Assembly (NCBI GenBank): GCA_020853135.1 | Contig: JADYZO010000042.1 | Location: 1 to 64,000 of the forward strand | Length of the DNA: 64,000 nucleotides | DNA from: Gammaproteobacteria bacterium | GTDB taxonomy: Bacteria; Pseudomonadota; Gammaproteobacteria; Steroidobacterales; GCA-2729495 | Direction: 5' to 3' | Shown here: one piece after another, positions 41,585-52,176 of the stretch | Numbering within the stretch: position 1 is the first letter of the stretch | How the letters are laid out: every line of letters starts with the position of its first letter | Program-made: the position numbers and the translations under genes | Notes under the pieces: model-generated | What the model saw: the letters and a program-made list of their open reading frames with translations, nothing else | What the model was told of the DNA's origin: nothing | The model's database searches: none

Positions 41585-44500
41585 ATGCGGCCCGGGCCCG
41601 GAGTCCTGTTGCGCGCGCTGCTGTACACGCTGGCCAGCCTCGTCATCGTGCTCGCTCTCCTGGTCGGCCTGGCGCGCCTGCTGCTGCCGCGCGTGCCGGA
41701 GTACCAGGACGACATCCGGGCCTGGGCGAGTACGGCGACGGGCTATGACATCGCCTTCGGCGGCATCAGCGCCAGCTGGCCGCTGTCGGGCCCCGAACTC
41801 ACCTTCATGGATGTGCGGCTGACGCGCCCGGGCGAGTCGCAGCCGGTGGTGACGGCACGCCAGTTCTCGGTCGGCCTGAGCATCTTCCGTTCCCTGCGCG
41901 ATGGCCGGCCACGGCCGGGGCGCGTCGCGGTGCGCGGCTCGCAGCTGCAGGTGGAGCGCCTTGCCGATGGCCGTGTGCTGGTGCAGGGCCGCACCCTGGC
42001 GGACCTGCTGCCGGCGCAGACGGCCGAGCGCGCGGAGCTGGACCTGGAACTCGATGACATCGCCTTCACCTACATCGATCCGCGGCGCCAGCCGCAGCGA
42101 CTCCAGCTGCGTTTGCGACGGCTGCAGGCCGGGGTGCGCCGCGAGCACCTCTCCGCCACGCTCGGCATCGAGTTGCCGGCGCAGCTGGGGCACCTGCTCG
42201 AGGCGCAGCTCGCCCTGCCGCTCCCGCTGCCCGAGCCGCTCGCGCTGCCCGCGGACTGGGACGCCCATGTCAGCGGCACGGCCATCGAGCTGGCGCGCCT
42301 GCTGGCCTACGTGACGGGTGATGCGGGCGCGCTGCGCGGGGGTGCCGGGGACGTGGACCTGCGGGTGAATTTCCGCAACGGCCGGTGGGAGCAGGTGGCC
42401 GCGCAGTTCAGCCTCGGTTCCGTGGCGGTGGCCGGCGCCGCGGCGACGACCGCGTACGAGCGCATCAGCGGCCGCGGCCAATGGCAGCGGGTCGAGGGCG
42501 GCTGGGATGCCTCGGTGACCGACCTGCGCCTGCGGCGCGCGGGCCGCGACGCCCCGGCCACCACCGGCGAATTGCAGCAGCGCGAGGCGGGCGAGGGCGC
42601 ACCGGTGCGCTGGACCGCCAGCGCCGGCTTCCTGCGGCTCGATGACCTGTTCCCGCTGGTGCGCGCCGGGCTCGCCGGCACCGCGCTCGAGGCGCGCCTG
42701 CCGCGGCAGCTCGCCGGTGACCTGCGCGACATCACCGCCGAGTTTGCCGTTCGCAGCGGAGAGCGGACGCGCTATTCGGTGCGGTTCGGCTTCACGCACA
42801 TGGCGCTGGCCAACGCGACCGGCGAGGTGGCGGCCACCGGCCTGACCGGCCGGCTTGCGGCCGACAGCGAGGGTGGCCGGCTGGAGCTGGCCAGCAGCGA
42901 TGTCACGCTCACGCTCGCGGAGTGGTTCCGCAATCCCCTGCCCGCCCGGTCGCTGCAGGGCATGCTGGTCTGGCGCCGGGGGCCGGAGGGCGTCCGCTTC
43001 CTGAGCGACGACATCCAGCTGAAGACCGCCGCCATCGGCATCAGCTCCCGGCTCGAGCTGGTGTTTCCCCCGGATGGCGGCTCTCCCGTCCTCGACCTCA
43101 CTGCCCGGGCCAGCGCCACCGAGGCACCGCAGGTCCTGCACTTCCTGCCGCTGCGGCACTTCCCGCCGCAGGTGGGTGACTGGCTGGAACGGGCCGTGGT
43201 GGCCGGGCGGGTGCCGGTGGCCGAGGGCGTGTTCCGCGGACCCCTGCACGCGTTTCCCTTCGACCACGGCGAGGGGCAGTTCCGCATCAGCATGCAGCTG
43301 GAGGACGGCACGCTGGACTACGCCGATGACTGGCCGCGGGTCGAGGGCCTCGATGCCGAGGTCGTCTTCGACGGGGCCAGCATGTCCTCCACCCGCAACC
43401 GGGCGCGGGTCGGCAACCTGCCGGTGCAGGATTTCGTCGTGCGCATCCCCGACATGCGCAAGGGCGTGCTGGCGGTTTCGGGCCAGCAACGCACGGGGCT
43501 CGGCGAGGTGCTGGAGTTCCTGCGGGCCACGCCGGTCGCCGGCCATGTCGGCCCGATCCTGCAGCGCACCCGCGCCTCCGGGCCGGCCGACGTGGCGATG
43601 CGCCTCGCCCTGCCGCTCACCGATACCGCTGCCTGGGACCTCAAGCTCCTACTCGATGCCCGCGGCTGCCGGCTCGCCCTGGCGGGACTGCCGCTCGACC
43701 TGAAGGACCTGCGCGGACGGGTCCGGCTGCAGAACACCCGCTTCCACGCCGACGGCATGCAGGCGGTCATGCTCGGCGAGCCGGTGCGCATCGGGCTGGC
43801 CCCCGAGGTGGGCGCCGGGGCGGTCACCACCGCCCAGCTGGCGACGCTCGCCGGGGCCACCCCGGTGTCGCGTCTGACCTCGACCTTCAGCCTGCCGCTG
43901 CGCGAGTACTTCGATGGCCAGCTCGGCTGGCAGGCGACGGTGCGCATCCCGGAGTCCGCTGCGGGTGCGACGGCACAACCGCTCACGGTCGCCATCCACT
44001 CGGACCTGCGCGGCGTGACGAGCACGCTGCCTGCACCCCTGAGGAAGGAGGCCAGCGCCGCCTGGCCGGGGGATGTGGTCCTCGCCTTCCCGCGGGCCGA
44101 CACGATCGAGGTCCGGGCGCGGCTGGAGACGCCCTTCGCCGCCGCCCTGCGCCTGGTGTCGGCCGGTGACCAGTGGCATATCGAGCGCGGTGCCCTGCGT
44201 GCGGGTCAGGGCGCGGTGGAACTGCCGGCGCGTCGCGGCGTGGAGGTGAGCGGGCAGGTCGCCAGCCTGGACGTCAGTGACTGGCTGGCGGTTGGCGACA
44301 GCGGCGCGGGCGGCAGCGGCGGCCATGGCTTTCGCGACACCTTCCGCGACTTCGTCTTCGACGCAGGGCGGGTCAGCGTCGCAGGCCAGGTGCTGCATAA
44401 CGTGCAGGCCACCGTGCGCCGTGGCGCGGACAGCTGGCAGGTCAGCGTGAACAGCCCCAATGCCGTGGGCGACATCATGATTCCCTTCGACACGGCCGCC

Positions 44501-45514
44501 CGGCCCATGCGCCTGGACATGAAGAAGCTCTGGCTGGGGGAGGAGGCGCCGGGGCAGGCTGCGGGCGGACGGACGGACCCGCGCAACCTCATGGCGATCG
44601 ATGCGCGGATCGCCGATGCCGCGCTGGGTGACTGGCACCTCGGTCAGCTGGAACTGGTCGTGGCGCACGCGCCCGACGGGCTGGTGGTGCAGCGGCTTGC
44701 CGCGCATGCCCCGAGTTTCACGCTGGACGGCGGGGGGGGCTGGCGCGTGCAGGACGACGATCCCGCGCGCCAGGAGACGCGCCTCGCCGTCACGCTGGAG
44801 TCCAGCGATGTCGCCGCGACGCTGACCCAGCTGGGCTTTGGCGCCGACATCAGCGGGAAGAGCGCGCGGGTGACGGCGGACCTGGCCTGGCCCGGAGGGC
44901 CGGCCAGCGACTTCCTCAGGCGGGCCACCGGCCACATCGGCGTGGAGGTGAAATCCGGGCAGGTGAGTGAAGTCGAGCCGGGCAGCGGCCGGCTGGTCGG
45001 CCTGCTCAGCGTCTCGGCACTGCCGCGACGCCTCGCGCTGGATTTCCACGATGTCTTCGACAAGGGGCTGAGCTACGACACCATCAAGGGGGATTTCAGG
45101 CTGGGTGGCGGCAGTGCCTACACCTGCAACCTGGGTGTGAGCAGCCCGGCGGTGGAGATCGCCATCATCGGCCGCACGGCGCTGGCCGAGCGCAGCTACG
45201 ACCAGATGGCGGTGGTGCGCCCGCAGCTGGCCACCACGGTGCTGACCGCGGGTGGTGCCGTCTTGGGTGGCCCGGTGGGCGGTGTTACGATGCTGCTGAT
45301 CTCGCAGATGTTCCGCAAATCCCTCGGCAACCTCGGCGAGTCCTACTACCACGTCAGTGGTGGCTGGGACCGGCCCGAGGTCACCCGTGTTCCGGGTGGT
45401 GAGGTGGACGCCGGGGCATTCAAGGATTGCGAGAAGGAAATCGGGGCCGCGCTGGCCAGCCCGCCGCCCGCAGCGGCGCCGGCTGCGCCGCCGCCTTCAC
45501 CACCCGGACGCTGA
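41585..45514 (+). CDS. yhdP: YhdP family AsmA-like envelope protein
   Basis: A 1309-residue protein (E. coli YhdP 1266) anchored by one N-terminal helix (about 10-38, LYTLASLVIVLALLVGLARL) with a long periplasmic part. The family belongs to the AsmA-like bridge proteins that carry phospholipids toward the outer membrane in E. coli. The C-terminal DUF3971/AsmA region has GRLVGLLSVSALPRRLALDF and YDQMAVVRPQLATTV. It ends in a Pro/Ala-rich tail. Position between rng and tldD is conserved. Confidence 0.93.
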   Translation: MRPGPGVLLRALLYTLASLVIVLALLVGLARLLLPRVPEYQDDIRAWASTATGYDIAFGGISASWPLSGPELTFMDVRLTRPGESQPVVTARQFSVGLSIFRSLRDGRPRPGRVAVRGSQLQVERLADGRVLVQGRTLADLLPAQTAERAELDLELDDIAFTYIDPRRQPQRLQLRLRRLQAGVRREHLSATLGIELPAQLGHLLEAQLALPLPLPEPLALPADWDAHVSGTAIELARLLAYVTGDAGALRGGAGDVDLRVNFRNGRWEQVAAQFSLGSVAVAGAAATTAYERISGRGQWQRVEGGWDASVTDLRLRRAGRDAPATTGELQQREAGEGAPVRWTASAGFLRLDDLFPLVRAGLAGTALEARLPRQLAGDLRDITAEFAVRSGERTRYSVRFGFTHMALANATGEVAATGLTGRLAADSEGGRLELASSDVTLTLAEWFRNPLPARSLQGMLVWRRGPEGVRFLSDDIQLKTAAIGISSRLELVFPPDGGSPVLDLTARASATEAPQVLHFLPLRHFPPQVGDWLERAVVAGRVPVAEGVFRGPLHAFPFDHGEGQFRISMQLEDGTLDYADDWPRVEGLDAEVVFDGASMSSTRNRARVGNLPVQDFVVRIPDMRKGVLAVSGQQRTGLGEVLEFLRATPVAGHVGPILQRTRASGPADVAMRLALPLTDTAAWDLKLLLDARGCRLALAGLPLDLKDLRGRVRLQNTRFHADGMQAVMLGEPVRIGLAPEVGAGAVTTAQLATLAGATPVSRLTSTFSLPLREYFDGQLGWQATVRIPESAAGATAQPLTVAIHSDLRGVTSTLPAPLRKEASAAWPGDVVLAFPRADTIEVRARLETPFAAALRLVSAGDQWHIERGALRAGQGAVELPARRGVEVSGQVASLDVSDWLAVGDSGAGGSGGHGFRDTFRDFVFDAGRVSVAGQVLHNVQATVRRGADSWQVSVNSPNAVGDIMIPFDTAARPMRLDMKKLWLGEEAPGQAAGGRTDPRNLMAIDARIADAALGDWHLGQLELVVAHAPDGLVVQRLAAHAPSFTLDGGGGWRVQDDDPARQETRLAVTLESSDVAATLTQLGFGADISGKSARVTADLAWPGGPASDFLRRATGHIGVEVKSGQVSEVEPGSGRLVGLLSVSALPRRLALDFHDVFDKGLSYDTIKGDFRLGGGSAYTCNLGVSSPAVEIAIIGRTALAERSYDQMAVVRPQLATTVLTAGGAVLGGPVGGVTMLLISQMFRKSLGNLGESYYHVSGGWDRPEVTRVPGGEVDAGAFKDCEKEIGAALASPPPAAAPAAPPPSPPGR

Positions 45515-45522
45515 GCAGGATC

Positions 45523-46359
45523 ATGAGCAACATCCGCCTTGCCGCCGTGCAGATGACTTCGGGCGACGACGTCGCCGCCAACCTGGCCGCTGCGCGGCTG
45601 CAGTTGCAGGCCGCGGCGCGCCACGGTGCCCGGCTGGCCGTGCTGCCGGAGAATTTCGCCTGCATGCCGGCGAGCGAAAGCGCACGCGCCGGCATTGCCG
45701 AGGCCGACGGCAGCGGGCCCATCCAGGACTTCCTCGCCACGGCCGCGCGCGAATGCGGCCTGTGGATCGTCGGCGGCACCATCCCCATCGCCAGCGCGGA
45801 GGCGGGCCGGCCCTATGCCGCCTGTGGCGTCTGGGATGACCAGGGCCGGCGTGTCGGCCGCTACGACAAGATGCACCTTTTCGACGTGCGGGTGCCCGAC
45901 AGCGCGGAAGCCTACCGCGAGTCGGCCCGCACCATGCCCGGCAACGCGCCGCTGACGCTCGACACGCCCTTTGGCGCGCTGGGCGTGGCCGTGTGCTATG
46001 ACCTGCGCTTCCCGGAGCTCTTCCGCGCCATGCTGGAGCGCGAGGTCAGCATCATCGCCCTGCCGGCGGCCTTCACGCAGCGTACCGGCCAGGCCCACTG
46101 GCACACGTTGCTCAAGGCACGGGCCATCGAGAACCTCGCCTATGTGGTGGCCGCCGCACAGGGCGGCGAGCACCCCGGCGGCCGGCATACCTACGGGCAC
46201 TCGCTGATCGTGGGACCCTGGGGCGAGGTGCTGGCAGAGGCGGGCGCAGGACCCGGCGTGGTCACGGCGACGCTGGATGCCGACTACCTGCTGCGCCTGC
46301 GCGCGCAGTTCCCGGTGCTGAGCCACCGCCGCCTCGACCAGGCCCGTGTGGCCGGCTGA
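45523..46359 (+). CDS. nitrilase-family amidase (Nit1/Nit2-like)
   Basis: A 278-residue carbon-nitrogen hydrolase with the triad Glu43 (VLPENFA), Lys116 (YDKMHLFDV) and Cys158 ([12 protein letters not shown]). This subgroup includes deaminated glutathione amidase (Nit1) and omega-amidase, both metabolite-repair enzymes; which one cannot be told from sequence alone. The ATG at 45523 gives [16 protein letters not shown], the family start. It is commonly found between yhdP and tldD in beta- and gammaproteobacteria. Confidence 0.9.
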   Translation: MSNIRLAAVQMTSGDDVAANLAAARLQLQAAARHGARLAVLPENFACMPASESARAGIAEADGSGPIQDFLATAARECGLWIVGGTIPIASAEAGRPYAACGVWDDQGRRVGRYDKMHLFDVRVPDSAEAYRESARTMPGNAPLTLDTPFGALGVAVCYDLRFPELFRAMLEREVSIIALPAAFTQRTGQAHWHTLLKARAIENLAYVVAAAQGGEHPGGRHTYGHSLIVGPWGEVLAEAGAGPGVVTATLDADYLLRLRAQFPVLSHRRLDQARVAG

Positions 46360-46385
46360 GGCCGGCGCAGGCCAGGGTGAACAAC

Positions 46386-47840
46386 ATGACATCGCAGAAT
46401 GCCGTTGAACTCGCACGCCGGTCGCTGCTCGGCCCGGCCGGGCTCGGGGACCGCGACCTCGACCGCGCGCTGCACAGCCTGCTGCGCGGCGGTGTCGATG
46501 CGGCGGACCTCTACTTCCAGTCCTCGCGCCACGAGGCCTGGTCCCTGGAGGACGGCATCGTCAAGGAGGGCAGCCACAGCATCGAGCAGGGCGTGGGCGT
46601 GCGCGCGCTCTCGGGCGAGAAGACCGGCTTCGCCTATTCCGACGAAATCGTCGTGCCGGCGCTGATGCAGGCCGCCGATGCCGCCAGCGCCATCGCCCGC
46701 GTGGGCCAGCACGGCACCCTGCAGGCCTGGTCGGCACGCGCCGGACGCGAGCTCTATGCGCCGCTCGACCCGATCCCCTCGCTCGCCGACGACGACAAGG
46801 TGGCGCTGCTGCAGCGCGTGGACCAGGCCACCCGTGCGCTGGACCCGCGGGTGAAGCAGGTCATGGCGAGCCTGGTGGCGGTGCACGAGGTCATCCTGGT
46901 CTGTGGCAGCGATGGTGTCATGGCTGCCGACGTGCGCCCGCTGGTGCGCATGAACGTCACCGTGCTGGTGGAGGAGAACGGCCGGCGCGAGCAGGGGTAC
47001 ACCGGGGGCGGTGGCCGCGTCAGCCTCCAGCACTTCCTCGACGAGGACCGTGCCCTTGCCTACGGCCGCGAGGCGGTGCGCCAGGCGCTGGTGGCGCTGG
47101 AGGCGGTGCCGGCGCCGGCGGGCGAGATGGTGGTGGTGCTGGGGCCCGGCTGGCCCGGCATCCTGCTGCACGAGGCGATCGGCCACGGGCTGGAGGGCGA
47201 CTTCAACCGCAAGGGCACTTCGGCCTTCAGCAGGCGGCTTGGCGAGAAGGTGGCCTCGGAACTGTGCACCATCGTCGATGATGGCACCCTGCCCGGCCGC
47301 CGCGGTTCGCTCAACGTGGACGACGAGGGCACGCTCAGCCAGTGCACCACGCTGATCGAGAACGGGCGCCTGGTCGGCTACATGCAGGACAAGCTCAACG
47401 CGCGGTTGATGGGCATGGCGCCCACCGGCAACGGGCGGCGCCAGTCCTTCGCCCACCTGCCCATGCCGCGCATGACCAACACCTGCATGCTGCCGGGGCC
47501 GCACGCGCCCGAGGAGATCATCGCCTCGGTGGACAGGGGCATCTACGCGCGCAATTTCGGCGGCGGCCAGGTGGACATCACCTCGGGGAAGTTCGTGTTC
47601 TCCGCCAGCGAGGCCTACCTGATCGAGAAGGGCCGCCTCGGCGCGCCGATCCGCGACGCGACGCTGGTCGGCGACGGTCCCTCGGTGCTGCGCCAGGTGT
47701 CGATGGTCGGCAACGACCTGAAGCTCGACGAGGGCGTGGGCACCTGCGGCAAGGACGGCCAGTCGGTGCCGGTGGGCGTCGGCCAGCCGACGCTGCGCAT
47801 CGATGGCCTCACCGTCGGCGGCACCGCCGGCGGCGACTGA
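46386..47840 (+). CDS. tldD: metalloprotease TldD
   Basis: TldD (484 aa; E. coli 481) pairs with PmbA/TldE to form a zinc protease that degrades unfolded peptides and matures microcin B17. The zinc motif HEAIGH is at residues 262-267, and GFAYSDEI and TNTCMLPG belong to the conserved barrel. ATG 46386 and GTG 46377 are both possible starts. Its partner pmbA lies downstream at 48462, separated only by purE on the other strand. Confidence 0.94.
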   Translation: MTSQNAVELARRSLLGPAGLGDRDLDRALHSLLRGGVDAADLYFQSSRHEAWSLEDGIVKEGSHSIEQGVGVRALSGEKTGFAYSDEIVVPALMQAADAASAIARVGQHGTLQAWSARAGRELYAPLDPIPSLADDDKVALLQRVDQATRALDPRVKQVMASLVAVHEVILVCGSDGVMAADVRPLVRMNVTVLVEENGRREQGYTGGGGRVSLQHFLDEDRALAYGREAVRQALVALEAVPAPAGEMVVVLGPGWPGILLHEAIGHGLEGDFNRKGTSAFSRRLGEKVASELCTIVDDGTLPGRRGSLNVDDEGTLSQCTTLIENGRLVGYMQDKLNARLMGMAPTGNGRRQSFAHLPMPRMTNTCMLPGPHAPEEIIASVDRGIYARNFGGGQVDITSGKFVFSASEAYLIEKGRLGAPIRDATLVGDGPSVLRQVSMVGNDLKLDEGVGTCGKDGQSVPVGVGQPTLRIDGLTVGGTAGGD

Positions 47841-47849
47841 GCGGCCGGC

Positions 47850-48341
47850 TCAGCCCTTGCGGGGATCGGGGTTGGCGAGCACCGTGGCGGTCTGCTTCGC
47901 GCGGTAGGCATCGAGCGCCCCGCGGATGCGTTCGTCGCCGAGCGCGAGGATGGCGGCAGCCAGCAGCGCGGCATTGATGGCCCCGGCCTTGCCGATGGCC
48001 AGGGTGCCCACCGGGATGCCGGGTGGCATCTGCACGATGGAAAGCAGCGCATCCATGCCGCCCAGGGCGGGCGAGGGCAGTGGCACGCCCAGCACCGGCA
48101 GGGGCGTCTTGGCCGCCGCACAACCGGGCAGGGCGGCGGCGAGGCCGGCACCGGCGATCAGCACCTTCAGGCCGCGCTCGCGGGCGCCCTCGCAGTAGCT
48201 CCCGACCGCGTCGGGTGCCCGGTGCGCGGACAGCGCGTTGACTTCGTGCCCGATGCCGAGCGCATCGAGGGTGGCCGAGGCGTGGGACATGATTTCCCAG
48301 TCCGACCGCGAGCCCATGAGGATGCCCACCAGTGGTTTCAT
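47850..48341 (-). CDS. purE: 5-(carboxyamino)imidazole ribonucleotide mutase
   Basis: PurE (163 aa) rearranges N5-CAIR to CAIR in purine synthesis. [18 protein letters not shown], the loop [11 protein letters not shown] and [17 protein letters not shown] are the substrate-binding segments of class I PurE. The start is ATG 48341. purK, its usual partner, is not in the window. It lies between tldD and pmbA on the opposite strand, 9 bp from the tldD stop. purC is also nearby at 51164. Confidence 0.94.
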   Translation of the reverse strand: MKPLVGILMGSRSDWEIMSHASATLDALGIGHEVNALSAHRAPDAVGSYCEGARERGLKVLIAGAGLAAALPGCAAAKTPLPVLGVPLPSPALGGMDALLSIVQMPPGIPVGTLAIGKAGAINAALLAAAILALGDERIRGALDAYRAKQTATVLANPDPRKG

Positions 48342-48424
48342 TGCGACCGACGCCCCTGTCGTTTCCGCCAACCGTTGAGCGCGGGATCATACCACCGGCG
48401 GTTCGCGGGACCAGCGCAGCTGCC

Positions 48425-48433
48425 TGCTAGAAT
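48425..48433 (+). promoter_or_regulatory. extended -10 promoter element before pmbA
   Basis: TGCTAGAAT (TG, one base, TAGAAT) lies 28 bp before the pmbA ATG. There is no good -35, as allowed for extended -10 promoters. Confidence 0.5.
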
Positions 48434-48461
48434 GCCGCGCGGCTCCCTACGGCAGGCAGGC

Positions 48462-49808
48462 ATGACGAACCAGGCGGGTGGACACGACGTCGAGGACCTC
48501 AAGGCCCGGGTGGCCGAGGTTCTCGCCCTGGCGCGCGACGTTGGCGCCTCGCAGGCCGAGGCGAGCGCGAGCTTTGGCACGGGGCTCTCGGTGACGGTGC
48601 GCATGCGCTCGGTGGAGACGCTCGAGTACCACCGCGACCAGGGCATCGGCGTGACGCTGTACTTCGGCCAGCGCAAGGGCAGCGCCAGCACCACGGACCT
48701 GCGCCCGGCGGCCATCGGGGAGAGCGTGCGCAAGGCGGCGAGCCTGGCGCGCCATGCCGCCGAGGACGCCTGCGCGGGGCTGGCCGACCCTGCACGCCTG
48801 GCACGCGAAGTCCCCGACCTCGACCTCTGGCACCCCTGGTCGCTCGATGCTGCGGGCGCCATCGACCTCGCCACGCGCTGCGAGGCGGCTGCACTCGACC
48901 ACGACCCGCGGATCACGAACTCCGAGGGCGCCAGCGTCAGCAGCCGCGATGGGGCGCGCGCCTACGGCAACAGCCACGGCTTCCTCGCCGGCTACCGCGA
49001 CACCAGCCACAGCCTGTCCTGCGCGGTGCTCGCGAGCCAGGGCGGGCAGATGGAGCGCGACTTCGAGTTCACCACGGCGCGCGACCCGGTGGAACTCATG
49101 GCGGCACCGGTCGTCGGCCGCGAGGCAGCCACCCGCGCGCTGGCCCGCCTGGGCGCCACCAAGCTCGAGACCCGCAGCGCACCGGTGCTCTACCCCGCGC
49201 GCCTGGCCCGCGGGCTCATCGGCCACCTGGTCGGCGCGCTGAGCGGCGGTGCGCTCTACCGGCGCGCCTCCTTCCTGCTCGACAGCCTCGGCACGCAGGT
49301 CATGGCCGGGCATGTCAGCATCGACGAGCGTCCGCACCTGCCGAAGGCGCTGGCCAGCGCCCCCTACGACGACGAGGGCGTGGCCACCGCCGACCGCCGC
49401 CTGGTCGACGCCGGGGTGGTCCGGGGCTACGTGCTCGGCAGCTACTCGGCGCGCAAGCTCGGCATGGCCAGCACCGGCAACGCGGGCGGCACCCACAACC
49501 TGCTGGTGTCGAGCAGCGCGGGTGCGCCGGGATTCGCCGAACTGGTCGCCGAACTCGGCACCGGCTTCCTGGTGACGGAACTCATGGGCAGCGGCGTCAA
49601 CCCGGTGACCGGCGACTACTCGCGCGGCGCGGCCGGCTTCTGGGTGGAGGGCGGCGTGGTGCGTTTCCCCGTGAGCGAGGTCACCATCGCCGGCAACCTG
49701 CGCGACATCTACCGCGACATCATCGCCGTCGGCGGCGACGTGGACCTGCGCGGCGGCATCCGCAGCGGCTCGATCCTGGTGAGGGAGATGACGATCGCGG
49801 GGAGTTAG
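48462..49808 (+). CDS. pmbA: metalloprotease PmbA (TldE)
   Basis: PmbA/TldE (448 aa; E. coli 450) is the non-zinc partner of TldD. LEYHRDQGIGVTLYFGQRKG and STGNAGGTHNLLVSS, then TELMGSGVNPVTGDYSRGAA, are conserved in the family; no HExxxH motif is present, as expected. The ATG at 48462 follows GGCAGGCAGGC. It is read away from purE. The adjacent minus-strand gene ends 7 bp after its stop. Confidence 0.94.
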   Translation: MTNQAGGHDVEDLKARVAEVLALARDVGASQAEASASFGTGLSVTVRMRSVETLEYHRDQGIGVTLYFGQRKGSASTTDLRPAAIGESVRKAASLARHAAEDACAGLADPARLAREVPDLDLWHPWSLDAAGAIDLATRCEAAALDHDPRITNSEGASVSSRDGARAYGNSHGFLAGYRDTSHSLSCAVLASQGGQMERDFEFTTARDPVELMAAPVVGREAATRALARLGATKLETRSAPVLYPARLARGLIGHLVGALSGGALYRRASFLLDSLGTQVMAGHVSIDERPHLPKALASAPYDDEGVATADRRLVDAGVVRGYVLGSYSARKLGMASTGNAGGTHNLLVSSSAGAPGFAELVAELGTGFLVTELMGSGVNPVTGDYSRGAAGFWVEGGVVRFPVSEVTIAGNLRDIYRDIIAVGGDVDLRGGIRSGSILVREMTIAGS

Positions 49809-49815
49809 GCCGCGC

Positions 49816-51117
49816 TCAGCCCGCTTCGTCCACCAGGTCCGCCAGGCTGCGCTTGCCGAGTGCCCCGGCGATGCCGCCTTCCATCTGCATCGCGAGCGTG
49901 GCCACTGGCGCCGGCCAGTGCAGCCGCTCGCCGATGTCGGCACCGGCCGGCTGGCGCACGGCAAGCACGATGTCCTCCACGAGGACGTTGCGCGGCTCAC
50001 GCTGCAGGAGCAGCCCCTCGCCGCTGCTGCGCGCAAGCAGCTGTGCCGACTCGAGCCGGCCGATCACCGGGCCAAGGGTCAGTCCCGGCAGGCCGGTCTG
50101 CGCGGCGATGTCGGCCACCGTGAGCGGCGTGTTCCCGGTGCGGAAGGTGCGCGCCACCAGCAGCATCACGGTGATTGCTGCGGCCTCCAGTTGCCCGGTG
50201 CCGGTGACGGCGGGCCGGTAGCCGATCCGCAGGTGGTCCGGGTGCTGGAGGTAGAAGGCGAACTGCGCGCCGATGAGCAGGATGAGCCAGGACAGGTACA
50301 GCCAGAACAGCGCGCTGATGACGATGGCGAAGGTGGCGTAGATGCTGATGGTGGCCGCGGCGTTGACGACGAAGGTGGTGAACAGCACCCCGGTGCCCGC
50401 CCACAGTACGCCGCCAAGGCCGCCACCGGCCAGGGCGGCACGCAGACGCACCGGCGTATTGGGCACGAACCAGTACACCAGCGAGAAGCCGAGGCAGACC
50501 AGCGCATAGGGCAGGATTTCGCCGGGCATGCCGGTGATGATGCCCAGCGGCGAGTCGCCGAGCGCCTGCACCAGCGTGTTGCTGCGCAGGCCGGCGATGA
50601 GGGTCATGGCCGTGACCATGACCACCGGTCCCACGAGGATCACCGACAGGTACTCGGTCACGCGCCGGCCGAGACTGCGTGGCCGTTCCACGCGCCAGAT
50701 GCGGTTGAAGCTGTCCTCCATCTGCCCGGCCATGGTGAGCGCGGTGATAAACAGGAACAGCAGGCCGACCCCGGCAAGAACACCGCTTTGCGCCGCATCG
50801 ACGAAAGCGATCACCCTGGCGGTGAGCTCCGCACCGCGTGCACCCAGCGGCTCGAGGAAGCCGAACAGCAGTGGCTCCAGCTGGTGGTGGAAGCCGAAGG
50901 CCTTGACCACCGAGAAGCTCACCGCCAGCAGCGGCACCACCGACAGCAGCGTGACGTACACCAGCCCCATGGCGTGCAGCGTCAGCGGGCCGGCGACGAT
51001 GTCGCGCAGCAGGGCGTAGACGTAGCGGACGAGGACGAGCCCCAGGCGCGGGGCGGCGGGCAGCGCGGCCCAGCGCGGATGCCAGAGCCAGCCTTCGATG
51101 TACCCGGAAGGGCCCAA
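49816..51117 (-). CDS. YihY/BrkB family inner-membrane protein
   Basis: A 433-residue membrane protein of the YihY family (once misnamed ribonuclease BN). About six helices span residues 30-290, including GLVYVTLLSVVPLLAVSFS and ISIYATFAIVISALFWLYLS. After about 300 there is a cytoplasmic winged-helix-like domain (PLTVADIAAQTGLPGLTLGP) found in the longer members. Function in the family is not settled. It is followed by no gene on its strand until purE; purC lies upstream on the same strand with a 46-bp gap. Confidence 0.85.
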   Translation of the reverse strand: MGPSGYIEGWLWHPRWAALPAAPRLGLVLVRYVYALLRDIVAGPLTLHAMGLVYVTLLSVVPLLAVSFSVVKAFGFHHQLEPLLFGFLEPLGARGAELTARVIAFVDAAQSGVLAGVGLLFLFITALTMAGQMEDSFNRIWRVERPRSLGRRVTEYLSVILVGPVVMVTAMTLIAGLRSNTLVQALGDSPLGIITGMPGEILPYALVCLGFSLVYWFVPNTPVRLRAALAGGGLGGVLWAGTGVLFTTFVVNAAATISIYATFAIVISALFWLYLSWLILLIGAQFAFYLQHPDHLRIGYRPAVTGTGQLEAAAITVMLLVARTFRTGNTPLTVADIAAQTGLPGLTLGPVIGRLESAQLLARSSGEGLLLQREPRNVLVEDIVLAVRQPAGADIGERLHWPAPVATLAMQMEGGIAGALGKRSLADLVDEAG

Positions 51118-51163
51118 GACTGCGGTGTCCGTGTTGCGCCGGGTCGCGGGCCGGTGCGGGGGC

Positions 51164-52069
51164 TCAGCCGGGCCGTGCCAGGATCTCCAGCGCCTGGCGG
51201 TACTTCTCGCTGGTGCGGCGGATGACCTCGGCGGGCAGCGCCGGGCCCGGGGCCTTCTTGTCCCAGTCGAGCGTCTCGAGGTAATCGCGCACGTACTGCT
51301 TGTCGAAGCTCGGCGGGCTGATGCCGGTGCGGTACCCGGCCGCAGGCCAGAAGCGCGAGGAGTCGGGTGTCAGCACCTCGTCGATGAGATAGAGCCTGCC
51401 CGCCTCGTCCAGCCCGAACTCGAACTTGGTGTCGGCGATGATGATGCCGCGGCTGCGGGCGTACTCGGCACCGCGGGTATAGATCCCGATGGAGAGCTCG
51501 CGCACCTTGCGGGCCAGTTCACTGCCCACCAGCTTCTCCATCCCGGCGAAGCTGATGTTCTCGTCGTGCTGGCCGATCTCCGCCTTGGTGGCCGGCGTGA
51601 AGATGGGTTCGGGCAGCTGGGCGGCCATCGGCAGCCCTTTGGGCAGCGGGATGCCGCAGACCGCACCGCTGGCCTGGTAGTCCTTCCAGCCGGAGCCGAT
51701 CAGGTAGCCGCGCACCACCGCCTCCACCGGCAGCGGCTTCAGGCGCCGGACGACGATGGCGCGCCTGGCCACCATGGCCTGCTCGGCAGGATCGCTGAGG
51801 ACGTCCTCGGGGCGGCGGCCGGTGAGGTGGTTCGCCACCACCGGCTGCATGCGCGCGAACCAGAAGTTGGAGAGCTGGGTCAGCACCTCGCCCTTGCCTG
51901 GAATCGGCGTGGGCAGGACCACGTCGAAGGCCGAGAGCCGGTCGGTGGTGACGATCAGCAGGTGATCGGCATCGACCTCGTAGATGTCGCGCACCTTGCC
52001 CTGGCTGATCCTGTTGAGGCCGGTCAGGTGTGATTCGAACAATGCGGGTTCCTCGGCCGTCGGGCTCAT
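51164..52069 (-). CDS. purC: SAICAR synthetase
   Basis: PurC (301 aa) joins CAIR and aspartate in purine synthesis. [20 protein letters not shown], the [15 protein letters not shown] loop and [17 protein letters not shown] are diagnostic. At about 300 residues it belongs to the longer, yeast-like group, not the 237-aa enteric type. The start is ATG 52069; the frame stays open to 52165 but without family residues. A good promoter lies just upstream. Confidence 0.94.
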   Translation of the reverse strand: MSPTAEEPALFESHLTGLNRISQGKVRDIYEVDADHLLIVTTDRLSAFDVVLPTPIPGKGEVLTQLSNFWFARMQPVVANHLTGRRPEDVLSDPAEQAMVARRAIVVRRLKPLPVEAVVRGYLIGSGWKDYQASGAVCGIPLPKGLPMAAQLPEPIFTPATKAEIGQHDENISFAGMEKLVGSELARKVRELSIGIYTRGAEYARSRGIIIADTKFEFGLDEAGRLYLIDEVLTPDSSRFWPAAGYRTGISPPSFDKQYVRDYLETLDWDKKAPGPALPAEVIRRTSEKYRQALEILARPG

Positions 52070-52105
52070 GGTGCAATTTCCGTCCAGTCGTCCAGAAGGC
52101 CCGCT

Positions 52106-52134
52106 ATTGTATGCCGGTGCCGCGGGCCGGTTAA
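52106..52134 (-). promoter_or_regulatory. predicted sigma70 promoter for purC
   Basis: Read on the minus strand: TTAACC (52134-52129), 17 bp, then TACAAT (52111-52106), 36 bp before the purC ATG. No PurR-type operator was recognised. Confidence 0.55.
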
Positions 52135-52176
52135 CCCGGCCCCCGGGCGCCCCAAACCCCTGCAAGCGGAAGGCGG